Source: Pseudomonadota bacterium
GTDB taxonomy: Bacteria; Myxococcota; Polyangia; GCA-2747355; JACKDQ01
Assembly: GCA_030591195.1 (NCBI GenBank)
Contig: JAUVBO010000338.1
Location: forward strand, 1 to 5,184
Direction of reading: 5' to 3'
Length of the DNA: 5,184 nucleotides
Shown in pieces: positions 1-5,184 of the stretch (the first letter of the stretch is position 1; each line of letters opens with the position of its first letter). The notes beneath the pieces were generated by a model. That model saw nothing but the letters and a program-made list of their open reading frames with translations, had not been told where the DNA came from and ran no database searches. A program made the position numbers and the translations under genes.

Positions 1-843
1 AAGCTGCTACCGCGCGTCGACCCCGACGTTGTGACCCAGGTGATCAGGGCGATGGAGCAAGCGCTGACGCGGGTCAATGACCACCCGAGCGCGCTGCAGA
101 TCCTCGCGGCGCTGACCGTCTGCCGCAAGGACTGGGACCGCAGCCTGCGCTACCTCGAGCGACTGACCGACTCGAAGCGGCTCAAGCGGCGCCCCCAGGC
201 GTTGCTGCTGATCACCGCCGGGGACATCGCCGCCCGGCGCCTGAGTGCGCTGCAGCGCGCCGAGGACTACTACCGGCGAGCGCTGAAGGCTCTGCCCAGC
301 TCGCACCTTGCTCGCCAGCGACTCGAGCGACTGCGCGCGCCTACGAGCCACCGCCCGCCGTCGCGAAGCAGCCCCGAGACCTTGCCGCCCCGGCCGCCCT
401 TGGGGCCAACCCAGGACGTGCTCGTGCGACCGCAGGACGTGCTCGCTCGACCGCAGGACGTGCCGGTCCGAGCGGAGGACGCGCCAGCTCGACCGGAGGA
501 CGCGCCAGCTCGACCGAAGGAAGTGCAAGTCCGGGAGCAGTCGTCACCAGGCGTGAGGCCGCTACAGCAAGTGCCGTTGCCGCGGGCGCCCCGTAGGCCG
601 GCCGCCCCACCACCAGCACCCGCGACCCAGGCCCCGACGCCCCCGCCGACGCCACCCTCGACGCCACCCTCGGCCACCCAGCCGCTGCCATCTCCCGCCC
701 GGCCGCCAGCGCCGCCGGGACTGCCCGTCCCGAGGCGACCAGCGCCAGCGAGCCGGCCCGCACCTCCTCCGCCACCGGCAGACGACGACGGCGGGCCAGC
801 ACCGGCCCGGCTGCCCCCCCCCGCACGCAAGAAAGCACGCTGA
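1..843 (+). CDS. TPR-like repeat protein, C-terminal part (5' end outside window)
   Basis: The frame is open from base 1 to the TGA at 841-843, so the visible 280 codons are the end of a longer gene. A GTG at 31 could serve as a start, but nothing marks it as one, and in-frame coding continues upstream. The first ~110 residues are amphipathic helices with TPR character: an ALQILAALTVC...WDRSLRYLERL pair, then a second pair ending in AEDYYRRALKALP. The rest is low complexity. Six 7-residue repeats (QDVLVRP type) at 412-537 are followed by a tail of about 100 residues rich in Pro, Ala and Arg that ends in a basic RKKAR. TPR arrays bind protein partners; the tail is probably disordered. No catalytic domain is visible, so the function is unknown. 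It converges on the minus-strand operon, with 39 bp between stop codons. I am confident it is coding up to the repeats and less sure of the family. Confidence 0.7.
   Translation, partial: KLLPRVDPDVVTQVIRAMEQALTRVNDHPSALQILAALTVCRKDWDRSLRYLERLTDSKRLKRRPQALLLITAGDIAARRLSALQRAEDYYRRALKALPSSHLARQRLERLRAPTSHRPPSRSSPETLPPRPPLGPTQDVLVRPQDVLARPQDVPVRAEDAPARPEDAPARPKEVQVREQSSPGVRPLQQVPLPRAPRRPAAPPPAPATQAPTPPPTPPSTPPSATQPLPSPARPPAPPGLPVPRRPAPASRPAPPPPPADDDGGPAPARLPPPARKKAR
412..537 (+). repeat. Six tandem 21-bp repeats encoding a 7-residue motif
   Basis: Six in-frame 21-bp units begin at 412, 433, 454, 475, 496 and 517. They encode QDVLVRP, QDVLARP, QDVPVRA, EDAPARP, EDAPARP and KEVQVRE. Units 4 and 5 are identical at DNA level, and units 1 and 2 differ at only two bases, which suggests recent duplication. 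The motif alternates an acidic pair with Arg-Pro, giving a charged, probably extended linker between the TPR-like helices and the Pro/Ala-rich tail. Such arrays can change copy number by slippage or recombination. Confidence 0.9.
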
Positions 844-882
844 CACCTTGGTTGCCGCACCGCCGGCACCGCTGGCAAGCTC

Positions 883-1464
883 TCAGGCCGGGATGAGCTC
901 GAGCAGGTGACGGGCCTGGCGGGAGCCGGCCCAGATCGTCAGCTCGCCGTCGGTGCGTCGCAGCCAGATCCGTGCGTCACCGGGGCGACCGTAGAGCCAG
1001 TGGTCGAGCACCCGCTCCTCGTCCGACGGGTCGGAGCCCGTCCGGGCCTGCCCGCACCGCTCGAGCGTGTAGATCCGTCCCCCGTGGTCGATCGATTCGG
1101 GAGGCTCGTCGCCGAAGATCTCGAGGTCCGACACCGCCTCGCCGAGCAGCGCGTGATCTGGGTCGCTCGGGTGGAGCACGAGGGCGAAGCGCTGCTCGCC
1201 ATCACGCAGCTCGCACTCGGTCCAGCAGGCCGACCCCTCGGTCAGCCTGAGCACCCGCTCGACGATCAGGTCGGCCCGCTGGCCGACCACCACGTCACCG
1301 GGACAGGCTTGCTCCAGGCCGCGGAGCGGCTCCGCCTGGCGCTCGCTGCCGAAGGACTCGTCGGTCGAGGGATCGGTGTCGCGGGCGTCCCGGCTGCGAC
1401 GGATCAGATGGGCGCCGATGGAGATGATCCCTCCGGCGATCAGTATCGCGACGAGGACGTCCAT
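883..1464 (-). CDS. Membrane-anchored DUF4178-like protein
   Basis: The 193-residue protein starts at ATG 1464-1462 and ends at TGA 885-883. Residues 3-21 (VLVAILIAGGIISIGAHLI) form one hydrophobic helix followed by RRSRDAR, so the protein is probably anchored by its N-terminus with the rest in the cytoplasm. A charged linker runs to about residue 50. The core resembles DUF4178 domains: a PGDVVV opening (55-60), a hydrophobic VERVLRL strand, then CWTECELRDGEQRFALVLHP (80-99), and later an HWLYGRPGDARIWLRR segment (155-170). No catalytic residues are known for this family and none are evident. It is the last gene of the operon, 27 nt after the J-domain gene, with only a weak ribosome site (CTGAGTC before ATG). 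The family match is from memory of the pattern, not a search; the coding call itself is firm. Confidence 0.75.
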   Translation of the reverse strand: MDVLVAILIAGGIISIGAHLIRRSRDARDTDPSTDESFGSERQAEPLRGLEQACPGDVVVGQRADLIVERVLRLTEGSACWTECELRDGEQRFALVLHPSDPDHALLGEAVSDLEIFGDEPPESIDHGGRIYTLERCGQARTGSDPSDEERVLDHWLYGRPGDARIWLRRTDGELTIWAGSRQARHLLELIPA

Positions 1465-1491
1465 GACTCAGCGTCGTGATCGGCCGCCTTG

Positions 1492-2037
1492 TTAGGGGCT
1501 CCGCCGCAGCTCGTTGTAGGCGGCGGTCAGCTTCTGGCTCAGCTCAGTGGCCAGCCGCTGCTTCTGCGGGCTAGTCGAGTGCATGTCCGGGTGGTACTTG
1601 CGCATCATCACCCGGTAGTGCTTGCGGACCGTGTCAGCATCGGCTCCGTAGGGGCACTCGAGCTGGGCATAGAGCCGCGCCCGCCGCGCGTCACGACCGG
1701 GTGACGCCGCGTGTCCGCCGGTCCGGCGATGTTGCCGCGGCGGCCGCTGGCCGGCGGTGCGATAGCGACCCGAACCGTGAACGGCCTGCTCCACCTCCTC
1801 CCAGGCTGCCTGCTCGTAGGATCGCCGCGAGGACGACGAAGATGCCCGCTGCGCAGCTTGGTCCGCTGCCTCGCGGCGTGTTCGCCGACGGCCCAGCTCG
1901 GCCTCGAGCTCGGCGTCGGAGAGGTCCTCGATCCGCGCCGTGGATCGGCCAGGGTCGCTCTCCCAGGCCGTCGTCCGGTCGAGCAGGGAGTTGAGGTTGG
2001 AACGGACCAGGTGGACGAACCGCTTGCCGATGCTCAC
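1492..2037 (-). CDS. J-domain (DnaJ-like) protein with PspA-like N-terminus
   Basis: The 181-residue protein has its J-domain at the C-terminus (about 120-178): helix I around LYAQLECPYGADADTVRKHY, the diagnostic HPD tripeptide at 149-151, and the helix III segment LATELSQKLTAAYNELRR. J-domains stimulate the ATPase of DnaK/Hsp70, so it is probably a DnaK co-chaperone; the zinc-finger and substrate domains of true DnaJ are absent. Residues 1-21 (FVHLVRSNLNSLLDR and flanks) closely resemble the amphipathic N-terminal helix of PspA/Vipp1, which binds membranes. Between lie a charged helix (36-64), a Ser run and a basic, probably disordered linker (88-119). The GTG start overlaps the PilZ stop by four bases (GTGA) and has a GAGG site five bases upstream, indicating translational coupling. 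The J-domain is certain; the PspA resemblance is by eye. Confidence 0.88.
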   Translation of the reverse strand: MSIGKRFVHLVRSNLNSLLDRTTAWESDPGRSTARIEDLSDAELEAELGRRRTRREAADQAAQRASSSSSRRSYEQAAWEEVEQAVHGSGRYRTAGQRPPRQHRRTGGHAASPGRDARRARLYAQLECPYGADADTVRKHYRVMMRKYHPDMHSTSPQKQRLATELSQKLTAAYNELRRSP

Positions 2038-2339
2038 AGCGACCTCGTCAGCAGTCTCGCGATCAACTTCTTGCTGTACGACGTCAGCTCGACGAACGCA
2101 ACGCCCATGCCGAGCGGCTCCTTCGAGATCCGGACCACCTCGCCCTCGCCCTCAATGGTCTCGATCTCGTCGGTGATCACGGTGAACCTCAGCTTGACCC
2201 GAGTGCCCGGCGGTAGCGGGTCCTTGGACCTGATGAACACCCCCGACCGGGAGATGTTGGTCACGTACTCGGTGACGAATTGCTCGACGCTGTCGAACTC
2301 GTGATTGATAGTGACCCGCTGGTTTCGCTGCACCTTCAT
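2034..2339 (-). CDS. Small PilZ-domain protein
   Basis: A stand-alone PilZ domain of 101 residues from ATG 2339-2337. A TTG directly before it (2342-2340) would add one residue, but ATG is preferred, with AGGGTAGG 5-12 bases upstream. PilZ domains bind cyclic di-GMP through an N-terminal RxxxR and a D/NxSxxG motif. The second is present as NISRSG (28-33). The first is imperfect: QRNQR (4-8) has Gln at the first position of the five-residue spacing. The remaining barrel shows FIRSKDPLPPGTRVKLRF (35-52), EGEGEVVRI (63-71) and GMGVAF (77-82), resembling the PilZ subgroup expanded in Myxococcus. It probably acts as a cytoplasmic c-di-GMP receptor or protein-binding adaptor. It begins 29 nt after rng and overlaps the J-domain gene by four bases, so all are likely co-transcribed. 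Family certain, ligand binding unproven. Confidence 0.92.
   Translation of the reverse strand: MKVQRNQRVTINHEFDSVEQFVTEYVTNISRSGVFIRSKDPLPPGTRVKLRFTVITDEIETIEGEGEVVRISKEPLGMGVAFVELTSYSKKLIARLLTRSL
2038..2046 (-). promoter_or_regulatory. Ribosome binding site fixing the GTG start of the J-domain gene
   Basis: On the minus strand GAGG (2046-2043) is followed by TCGCT and then GTG (2037-2035). The site lies inside the 3' end of the PilZ gene, whose TGA (2036-2034) overlaps the GTG. This supports a coupled, non-ATG start that preserves the complete PspA-like N-terminal helix. Confidence 0.6.
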
Positions 2340-2368
2340 CAAGCCTACCCTGTTGAAAATCCACAGCT

Positions 2369-3925
2369 TTATCGATCAACAGTAACATGAATCTCGAATT
2401 GCTCAACATGAAACTTGGGCTGCGCGTCGACCATGATTTCCTTGTGGTACCGCTTCTCGAGCAGCTCGAGGTGGTCGGATTCCTCGTCCGCGAGCTGGTC
2501 GGCGACGTCGGGATGAACGCAGACCACCACCGCCTTGCCCGGCAACATCGCCGCGTTGCGTCGGATCTCCCGCAACACGTCGTAGGCGACGGTCACCGGC
2601 GACTTGAGGTAGCCCTTGCCCTCACAGTACATGCAGGGGACGGTGACCTGGCGGATCAGGCTCTCGCGAACGCGCTTCCGCGTCATCTCCACCAGGCCCA
2701 GCTCGGAGATCTCGAGCACCTTGGTCCGCGCCCGGTCGGCCTTGAGTGCCTGGCGCAGAGCGCGCCAGACCTTCTGGCGATCCGCCTCGCGCTCCATATC
2801 GATGAAGTCGATGATGATCAAGCCGCCGATGTTTCGCAGGCGCAGCTGGGTCACCACCTCCTTGACCGCCTCGAGGTTGGTCCTGAGGATCGTGTCCTCG
2901 AGGTTGCGATGGCCGACGAAGCGTCCGGTGTTGACGTCGATCGAGTTCAGCGCCTCGGTCTGTTCGATCACCAGATAGCCGCCCGAGCGCAGCCAGACCT
3001 TGCGGTCGAGCGCCCGGTCGATCTCGAGCTCCACGCCGAAGGCGTCGAACAGCGGCTCGGAGCCCTGGTAGAGCTCGACCGCGTCGAGGAAGCTCGGCAC
3101 GAAGTTGCCGACGAACTCCTTGATCCGCGCGAACTCGCCCTGGTCGTCGACGATCAGCCGCTCCACCTCGTCCGAGAACAGATCCCGCACAGTACGCAGC
3201 GACAGGTCGAGGTCGGAGTAGATCTGGCAAGGGGGCCGGGCGCCGCCGGCGCGCTCCTCGATATCTGCCCAGAGCTTACAGAGGAACTCCATGTCCGCGA
3301 CGAGCTGTTTCTCGGTGGCGCCCTCGGCCACCGTCCGCACGATGAAGCCGGTCCCATCGGCGCGGATCTGCTCCACCAGCTCTCGCAGCCGGTCGCGCTC
3401 CACCTCGCTAACGATTCGCCGCGAGACCCCGACGTGATCGACGGTGGGCATCAGCACCAGCTGGCGACCAGGCAGTGAGACGTAGGTGGTGATGCGCGCG
3501 CCCTTGGTGCCGATCGGATCCTTCGACACCTGCACCAGCACCTCCTGCCCCTCGCGCAACAGGCTGCGGATCGGTGGCGTGTCGCGAAGCTCCTTCGCCC
3601 CCTCCCCGGAGTGGGCTTCCTCGTCGGACTCGGCCTCCTCGCGATCGACCGCGGGGGGCGGCTTGGAGTGATCGACCGCGGGGGGCGGCTTGGAGCGATC
3701 GACCACGTCGGCGGCATAGAGAAATGCGGCGCGACCGATACCGATGTCGACGAAGGCCGCCTGCATCCCAGGCAGGACCCTCACCACCCGCCCCTTGTAG
3801 ATGTTGCCGACGATGCCGCGCTCGGAGGGACGCTCCACTGCGTACTCGGCGAGCGCGTCGTTTTCCACCAGCGCGACCCGCTTTTCAGGGCCTGGGTCGG
3901 TGTTGATCAACAGCATGTTCGCCAT
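2369..3925 (-). CDS. rng: Ribonuclease G (RNase E/G family)
   Basis: A 518-residue endoribonuclease that cuts single-stranded, AU-rich RNA in 16S rRNA 5' maturation and RNA decay. Order: N-terminal RNase H-like start; S1 domain (about 37-150) with RGIVGNIYKGRVVRVLPGMQ and AAFVDIG; 5'-sensor region with R197-T198 in FIVRT; DNase I-like catalytic core. The magnesium ligands match E. coli RNase E residues D303, N305 and D346 at a constant offset of 27: D330 and N332 in SIDVNTGR and D373 in IIDFIDM. The zinc-link cysteines are C431 and C434 in PCMYCEGKG. The C-terminus ends soon after, without the long scaffold arm of RNase E, so G is the better name. It is about 30 residues longer than E. coli RNase G (489), mostly from an acidic insertion in the S1 domain. 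ATG 3925-3923 has GGCAGG six bases upstream. It is the first clear gene of the operon. Confidence 0.97.
   Translation of the reverse strand: MANMLLINTDPGPEKRVALVENDALAEYAVERPSERGIVGNIYKGRVVRVLPGMQAAFVDIGIGRAAFLYAADVVDRSKPPPAVDHSKPPPAVDREEAESDEEAHSGEGAKELRDTPPIRSLLREGQEVLVQVSKDPIGTKGARITTYVSLPGRQLVLMPTVDHVGVSRRIVSEVERDRLRELVEQIRADGTGFIVRTVAEGATEKQLVADMEFLCKLWADIEERAGGARPPCQIYSDLDLSLRTVRDLFSDEVERLIVDDQGEFARIKEFVGNFVPSFLDAVELYQGSEPLFDAFGVELEIDRALDRKVWLRSGGYLVIEQTEALNSIDVNTGRFVGHRNLEDTILRTNLEAVKEVVTQLRLRNIGGLIIIDFIDMEREADRQKVWRALRQALKADRARTKVLEISELGLVEMTRKRVRESLIRQVTVPCMYCEGKGYLKSPVTVAYDVLREIRRNAAMLPGKAVVVCVHPDVADQLADEESDHLELLEKRYHKEIMVDAQPKFHVEQFEIHVTVDR
3643..3705 (-). repeat. 27-bp tandem repeat inside the S1 domain of rng
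   Basis: Two 27-bp units (3643-3669 and 3670-3696) differ only at the last base and are followed by nine bases of a third copy (3697-3705). In frame they encode two copies of SKPPPAVD (residues 78-85 and 87-94), separated by one residue. The units lie in the S1-domain loop that varies between RNase E and RNase G proteins, next to an acidic stretch (EEAESDEEAHSGEGAKE, 96-112). The frame is kept, so the gene should remain functional. Confidence 0.9.
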
Positions 3926-3956
3926 GGTGTGCCTGCCGGGATCTGGTGGGGAAAAG

Positions 3957-4073
3957 CTAAATCAACACAAAGCCTTCTGACCTACAGCGCAGGGTCGACG
4001 CGCCCCTGTCATAGTGGATCAGTTCCTCGTAATACTTTGTTTCTTCTAGGCATTCAAGCAAACCCCTCGGCAT
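3957..4073 (-). CDS. Possible 38-residue leader peptide upstream of rng
   Basis: A short reading frame from ATG 4073-4071 to TAG 3959-3957 encodes MPRGLLECLEETKYYEEL...SEGFVLI. A GGAG sits nine bases before the ATG, a better ribosome site than many in this window, and the stop lies 31 nt before the rng start on the same strand. The frame could be extended to a TTG at 4151 (64 residues), but no ribosome site is visible there. Codon choice is not GC-rich at third positions, unlike all neighbours, and I recognise no family. It could be a translated leader of the rng operon, a remnant of an older gene, or chance in a low-GC stretch. A CAGCC/GGCTG hairpin (4086-4101) abuts the ribosome site. Confidence is low. 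Confidence 0.25.
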   Translation of the reverse strand: MPRGLLECLEETKYYEELIHYDRGASTLRCRSEGFVLI

Positions 4074-4155
4074 TTTCTCTGTCTCCAGCCGCTGGTGGCT
4101 GACACGGATGTCATACTCTAGCCAGGACTCAGCTGGATTGGATTCACACAAACTA

Positions 4156-4175
4156 AATAATTACAAATCATTACA
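4156..4175. repeat. Tandem 10-bp direct repeat
   Basis: AATAATTACA (4156-4165) is followed directly by AATCATTACA (4166-4175), identical at nine of ten positions. A 10-bp period places both copies on the same face of the helix, as in some operators, and the site lies about 230 bp upstream of rng in AT-rich DNA. A regulatory role is inference. Confidence 0.45.
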
Positions 4176-4199
4176 TTCGTGACGCACGGTGGCATATGG

Positions 4200-4510
4200 C
4201 TTGCTTTGTTCTCCGCCTGGAGGTCGGGTCTTAAATACCACCTTAGGTTAGCTTGTTACTCGGCGCCTTGATTTGGACTATCTCGCCGAGACAGCTTAAA
4301 TTGTTCGTTATTTTTGACTCTGACCCCTGCCTCCGGCCTTCGGGCCCTCGATTAGCTTGTTGACTGAAGCCTTACTGCTTTGGTTACACATATAGATTAA
4401 CACTAGAAAACTTGCGTTCTAGCTTATCTTAGCCTAACTCTTGGTCCACTAACGCCGCTTAAGTGCTCGAGGTGGTCGAACCCCCCAGGACAAGTGCCGG
4501 GGGGTTCGTC
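4200..4510 (+). ncRNA. Candidate structured non-coding RNA, family unknown
   Basis: The interval carries several potential RNA hairpins: CTCGGCG (4259-4265) with CGCCGAG (4284-4290); GGCC-TTCG-GGCC (4335-4346), which on the plus strand gives the extra-stable C(UUCG)G tetraloop; and CTAGAA (4403-4408) with TTCTAG (4417-4422). It ends in a strong terminator-like stem (4477-4508). TTAGCTTGTT occurs twice (4248-4257, 4352-4361). No gene on the plus strand leads into the terminator, so a short RNA made between about 4200 and 4510 would explain it. I looked for tmRNA, RNase P RNA and tRNA landmarks and did not find them. The 5' end is arbitrary; no clear promoter was identified. Confidence 0.3.
4477..4508 (+). 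terminator. Strong stem-loop, probable intrinsic terminator
   Basis: CGAACCCCCC (4477-4486) and GGGGGGTTCG (4499-4508) form a perfect 10-bp stem with a 12-base loop, followed by TCGTTTCTAT. The following T-tract is short, so termination on the plus strand is likely but not certain; the complementary strand shows no T-tract. It stands alone between two divergent genes, about 200 bp before the amidohydrolase start. Confidence 0.6.
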
Positions 4511-4709
4511 GTTTCTATACCATTCTGGATTTTCCGCGCTGCGTAGCCTCCAGGGGCCTAAGCCCCGTCTTCGTACGTTCTTGGAGCCTTCGACACCCCT
4601 CGATCACCGAGCGCTCATTCCCACTACTTGCGCGGCTCGGCCGACGCCGCGCACCGATGGTTGACGAAGGGGCCAGTCCGCGCTACCCCGAGGGCATCGG
4701 GGGCACTCC

Positions 4710-5184
4710 GTGAGAACAATCCGAGTTGTGGCAGTCACGGCGCTCCTTGTTGGGTGCGCGACCGAGACCCAGCGGCCAGCGGCCGACGCAGGGGGTAAGG
4801 CAGACCAGCCGGACGACTTGGCGGCGGCGCCGGACGTGCGTGTTGATACAGCACCTGCTAGTGAGCTGCTGGTCTTTGATCACGTCACGGTGGTGGATAT
4901 CGACGGGGCGCGCACGGGACGCGCTGTCCTGATCGATCGCGCCAGCGGGACGATCAGCCAGGAGCCCCCGGCGGGCGGCCCCTGGCCCGACGGCGCAGAG
5001 GTGATCGACGGCAGCGGCCGGTTCCTCGTGCCGGCGCTGGTCGATCCCCACGTTCACCTGACCTACTCGGGGGCCACGGTGTGGACCGGCGACCCGCTCG
5101 AGGCCAACCTACGGGCGAGCCTCTACCACGGGGTGGCCGCGGTGATGGACGTCGGCGCGTCGAAGGTGATCTTCGCCCTGCGCG
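4710..5184 (+). CDS. Lipoprotein amidohydrolase, N-terminal part (3' end outside window)
   Basis: The frame is open from GTG 4710 to the window edge (158 codons), with an in-frame stop upstream at 4662-4664. Residues 1-16 are a short lipoprotein signal: Arg2 and Arg5, a hydrophobic VVAVTALL and the lipobox LVGC with Cys16 for lipidation, so the enzyme should be exported and membrane-anchored. A linker (17-51) with GGKAD follows. Residues 53-63 (LLVFDHVTVVD) and 96-111 (AEVIDGSGRFLVPALV) are the small beta-domain typical of amidohydrolases related to imidazolonepropionase. DPHVHL (112-117) contains the HxH metal pair at strand 1 of the TIM barrel. The later metal ligands are beyond the window, so substrate and activity are unknown. 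Ribosome site is modest (GGGGG about six bases before GTG). A second GTG at 4728 would remove the signal's charged end and is less likely. Confidence 0.9.
   Translation, partial: MRTIRVVAVTALLVGCATETQRPAADAGGKADQPDDLAAAPDVRVDTAPASELLVFDHVTVVDIDGARTGRAVLIDRASGTISQEPPAGGPWPDGAEVIDGSGRFLVPALVDPHVHLTYSGATVWTGDPLEANLRASLYHGVAAVMDVGASKVIFALR

Larger units (their letters stand above)
3926..4709. other. Divergent intergenic region with low-GC core
   Basis: This 784-bp gap separates the rng operon (leftward) from the amidohydrolase gene (rightward), so promoters for both should lie here. By hand count 3961-4140 is about 52% GC and 4141-4440 about 45%, against far higher values in the flanking genes. 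Contents: a possible leader peptide (3957-4073), a tandem decamer (4156-4175), hairpins at 4259-4290, 4335-4346 and 4403-4422, and a terminator-like stem at 4477-4508. The last 200 bases (4511-4709) return to high GC and show only a small GGGGC-CTAA-GCCCC hairpin (4553-4566). No tRNA, tmRNA, transposase or convincing long frame was found. Confidence 0.7.

Noticed and set aside
270..878. Minus-strand Gly/Ala/Arg-rich frames opposite the TPR gene
   Set aside because: They mirror the Pro/Ala-rich tail and tandem repeats of the plus-strand gene. The TPR-like helices before the tail favour the plus strand.
852..878. TTGCC/GGCAA inverted repeat between the convergent stop codons
   Set aside because: Only five base pairs with a 17-base loop and no T-tract; too weak to call a bidirectional terminator, though a terminator is expected here.
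907..1479. Plus-strand open frame opposite the DUF4178-like gene
   Set aside because: The minus-strand frame has a clean membrane helix and domain-like pattern and fits the operon spacing. The plus frame has no such features.
2387..3478. Long plus-strand open frame (363 codons) opposite rng
   Set aside because: It lies antisense to a well-conserved RNase G with all catalytic residues. Long antisense frames are expected in GC-rich coding DNA, and its translation shows no recognisable domain.
4200..4510. tmRNA, RNase P RNA or tRNA in the structured intergenic region
   Set aside because: The GGTTCGACC string on the minus strand at 4474-4482 resembles a T-loop, but the stem does not pair. No tag frame, CCA end or RNase P core motifs were found on either strand.
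4661..4689. TTGACG, 17 bases, TACCCC upstream of the amidohydrolase
   Set aside because: The -35 half looks good, but the -10 half is poor and such matches occur by chance. Not called as a promoter.
4683..5057. Minus-strand frame of 124 codons at the right end
   Set aside because: It is antisense to the amidohydrolase, which has a lipobox and HxH motif in the plus frame.

Overview
The window is high-GC DNA with the look of a myxobacterium or related deltaproteobacterium (Myxococcota). The indications are the strong third-position GC bias, a PilZ protein of the kind expanded in Myxococcus, proline/alanine-rich low-complexity tails, and a lipoprotein amidohydrolase. No taxonomic marker gene is present, so this assignment is an inference.

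Layout. (1) Positions 1-843, plus strand: the 3' part of a gene encoding a TPR-like helical region followed by six tandem 7-residue repeats and a long Pro/Ala-rich tail. The gene starts before the window. (2) Positions 3925 down to 883, minus strand: four tightly packed genes forming a probable operon, read as ribonuclease G (rng), then a small PilZ protein, then a J-domain protein, then a membrane-anchored DUF4178-like protein. Gaps are 29 nt, a 4-nt GTGA overlap, and 27 nt. The operon converges on the TPR gene with 39 bp between the stop codons. (3) Positions 3926-4709: a long divergent intergenic region whose middle is strikingly poor in GC (about 45-48% by hand count for 3961-4440). It holds a possible short leader peptide before rng, a tandem decamer, and several hairpins. 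It ends in a strong terminator-like stem-loop at 4477-4508, which is hard to explain unless a short non-coding RNA is made there. (4) Positions 4710-5184, plus strand: the 5' part of a secreted lipoprotein amidohydrolase, cut off by the right edge.

Working together. RNase G is an endoribonuclease for rRNA maturation and RNA decay. PilZ domains usually bind c-di-GMP. The J-domain protein has an N-terminal segment like the membrane-binding helix of PspA, and the last gene has one membrane segment. The operon therefore pairs an RNA-processing enzyme with proteins suggestive of second-messenger and membrane or chaperone functions. That functional link is inferred from gene order only. The most interesting points are the PspA-like/J-domain fusion inside this operon and the unexplained structured low-GC region upstream of rng.
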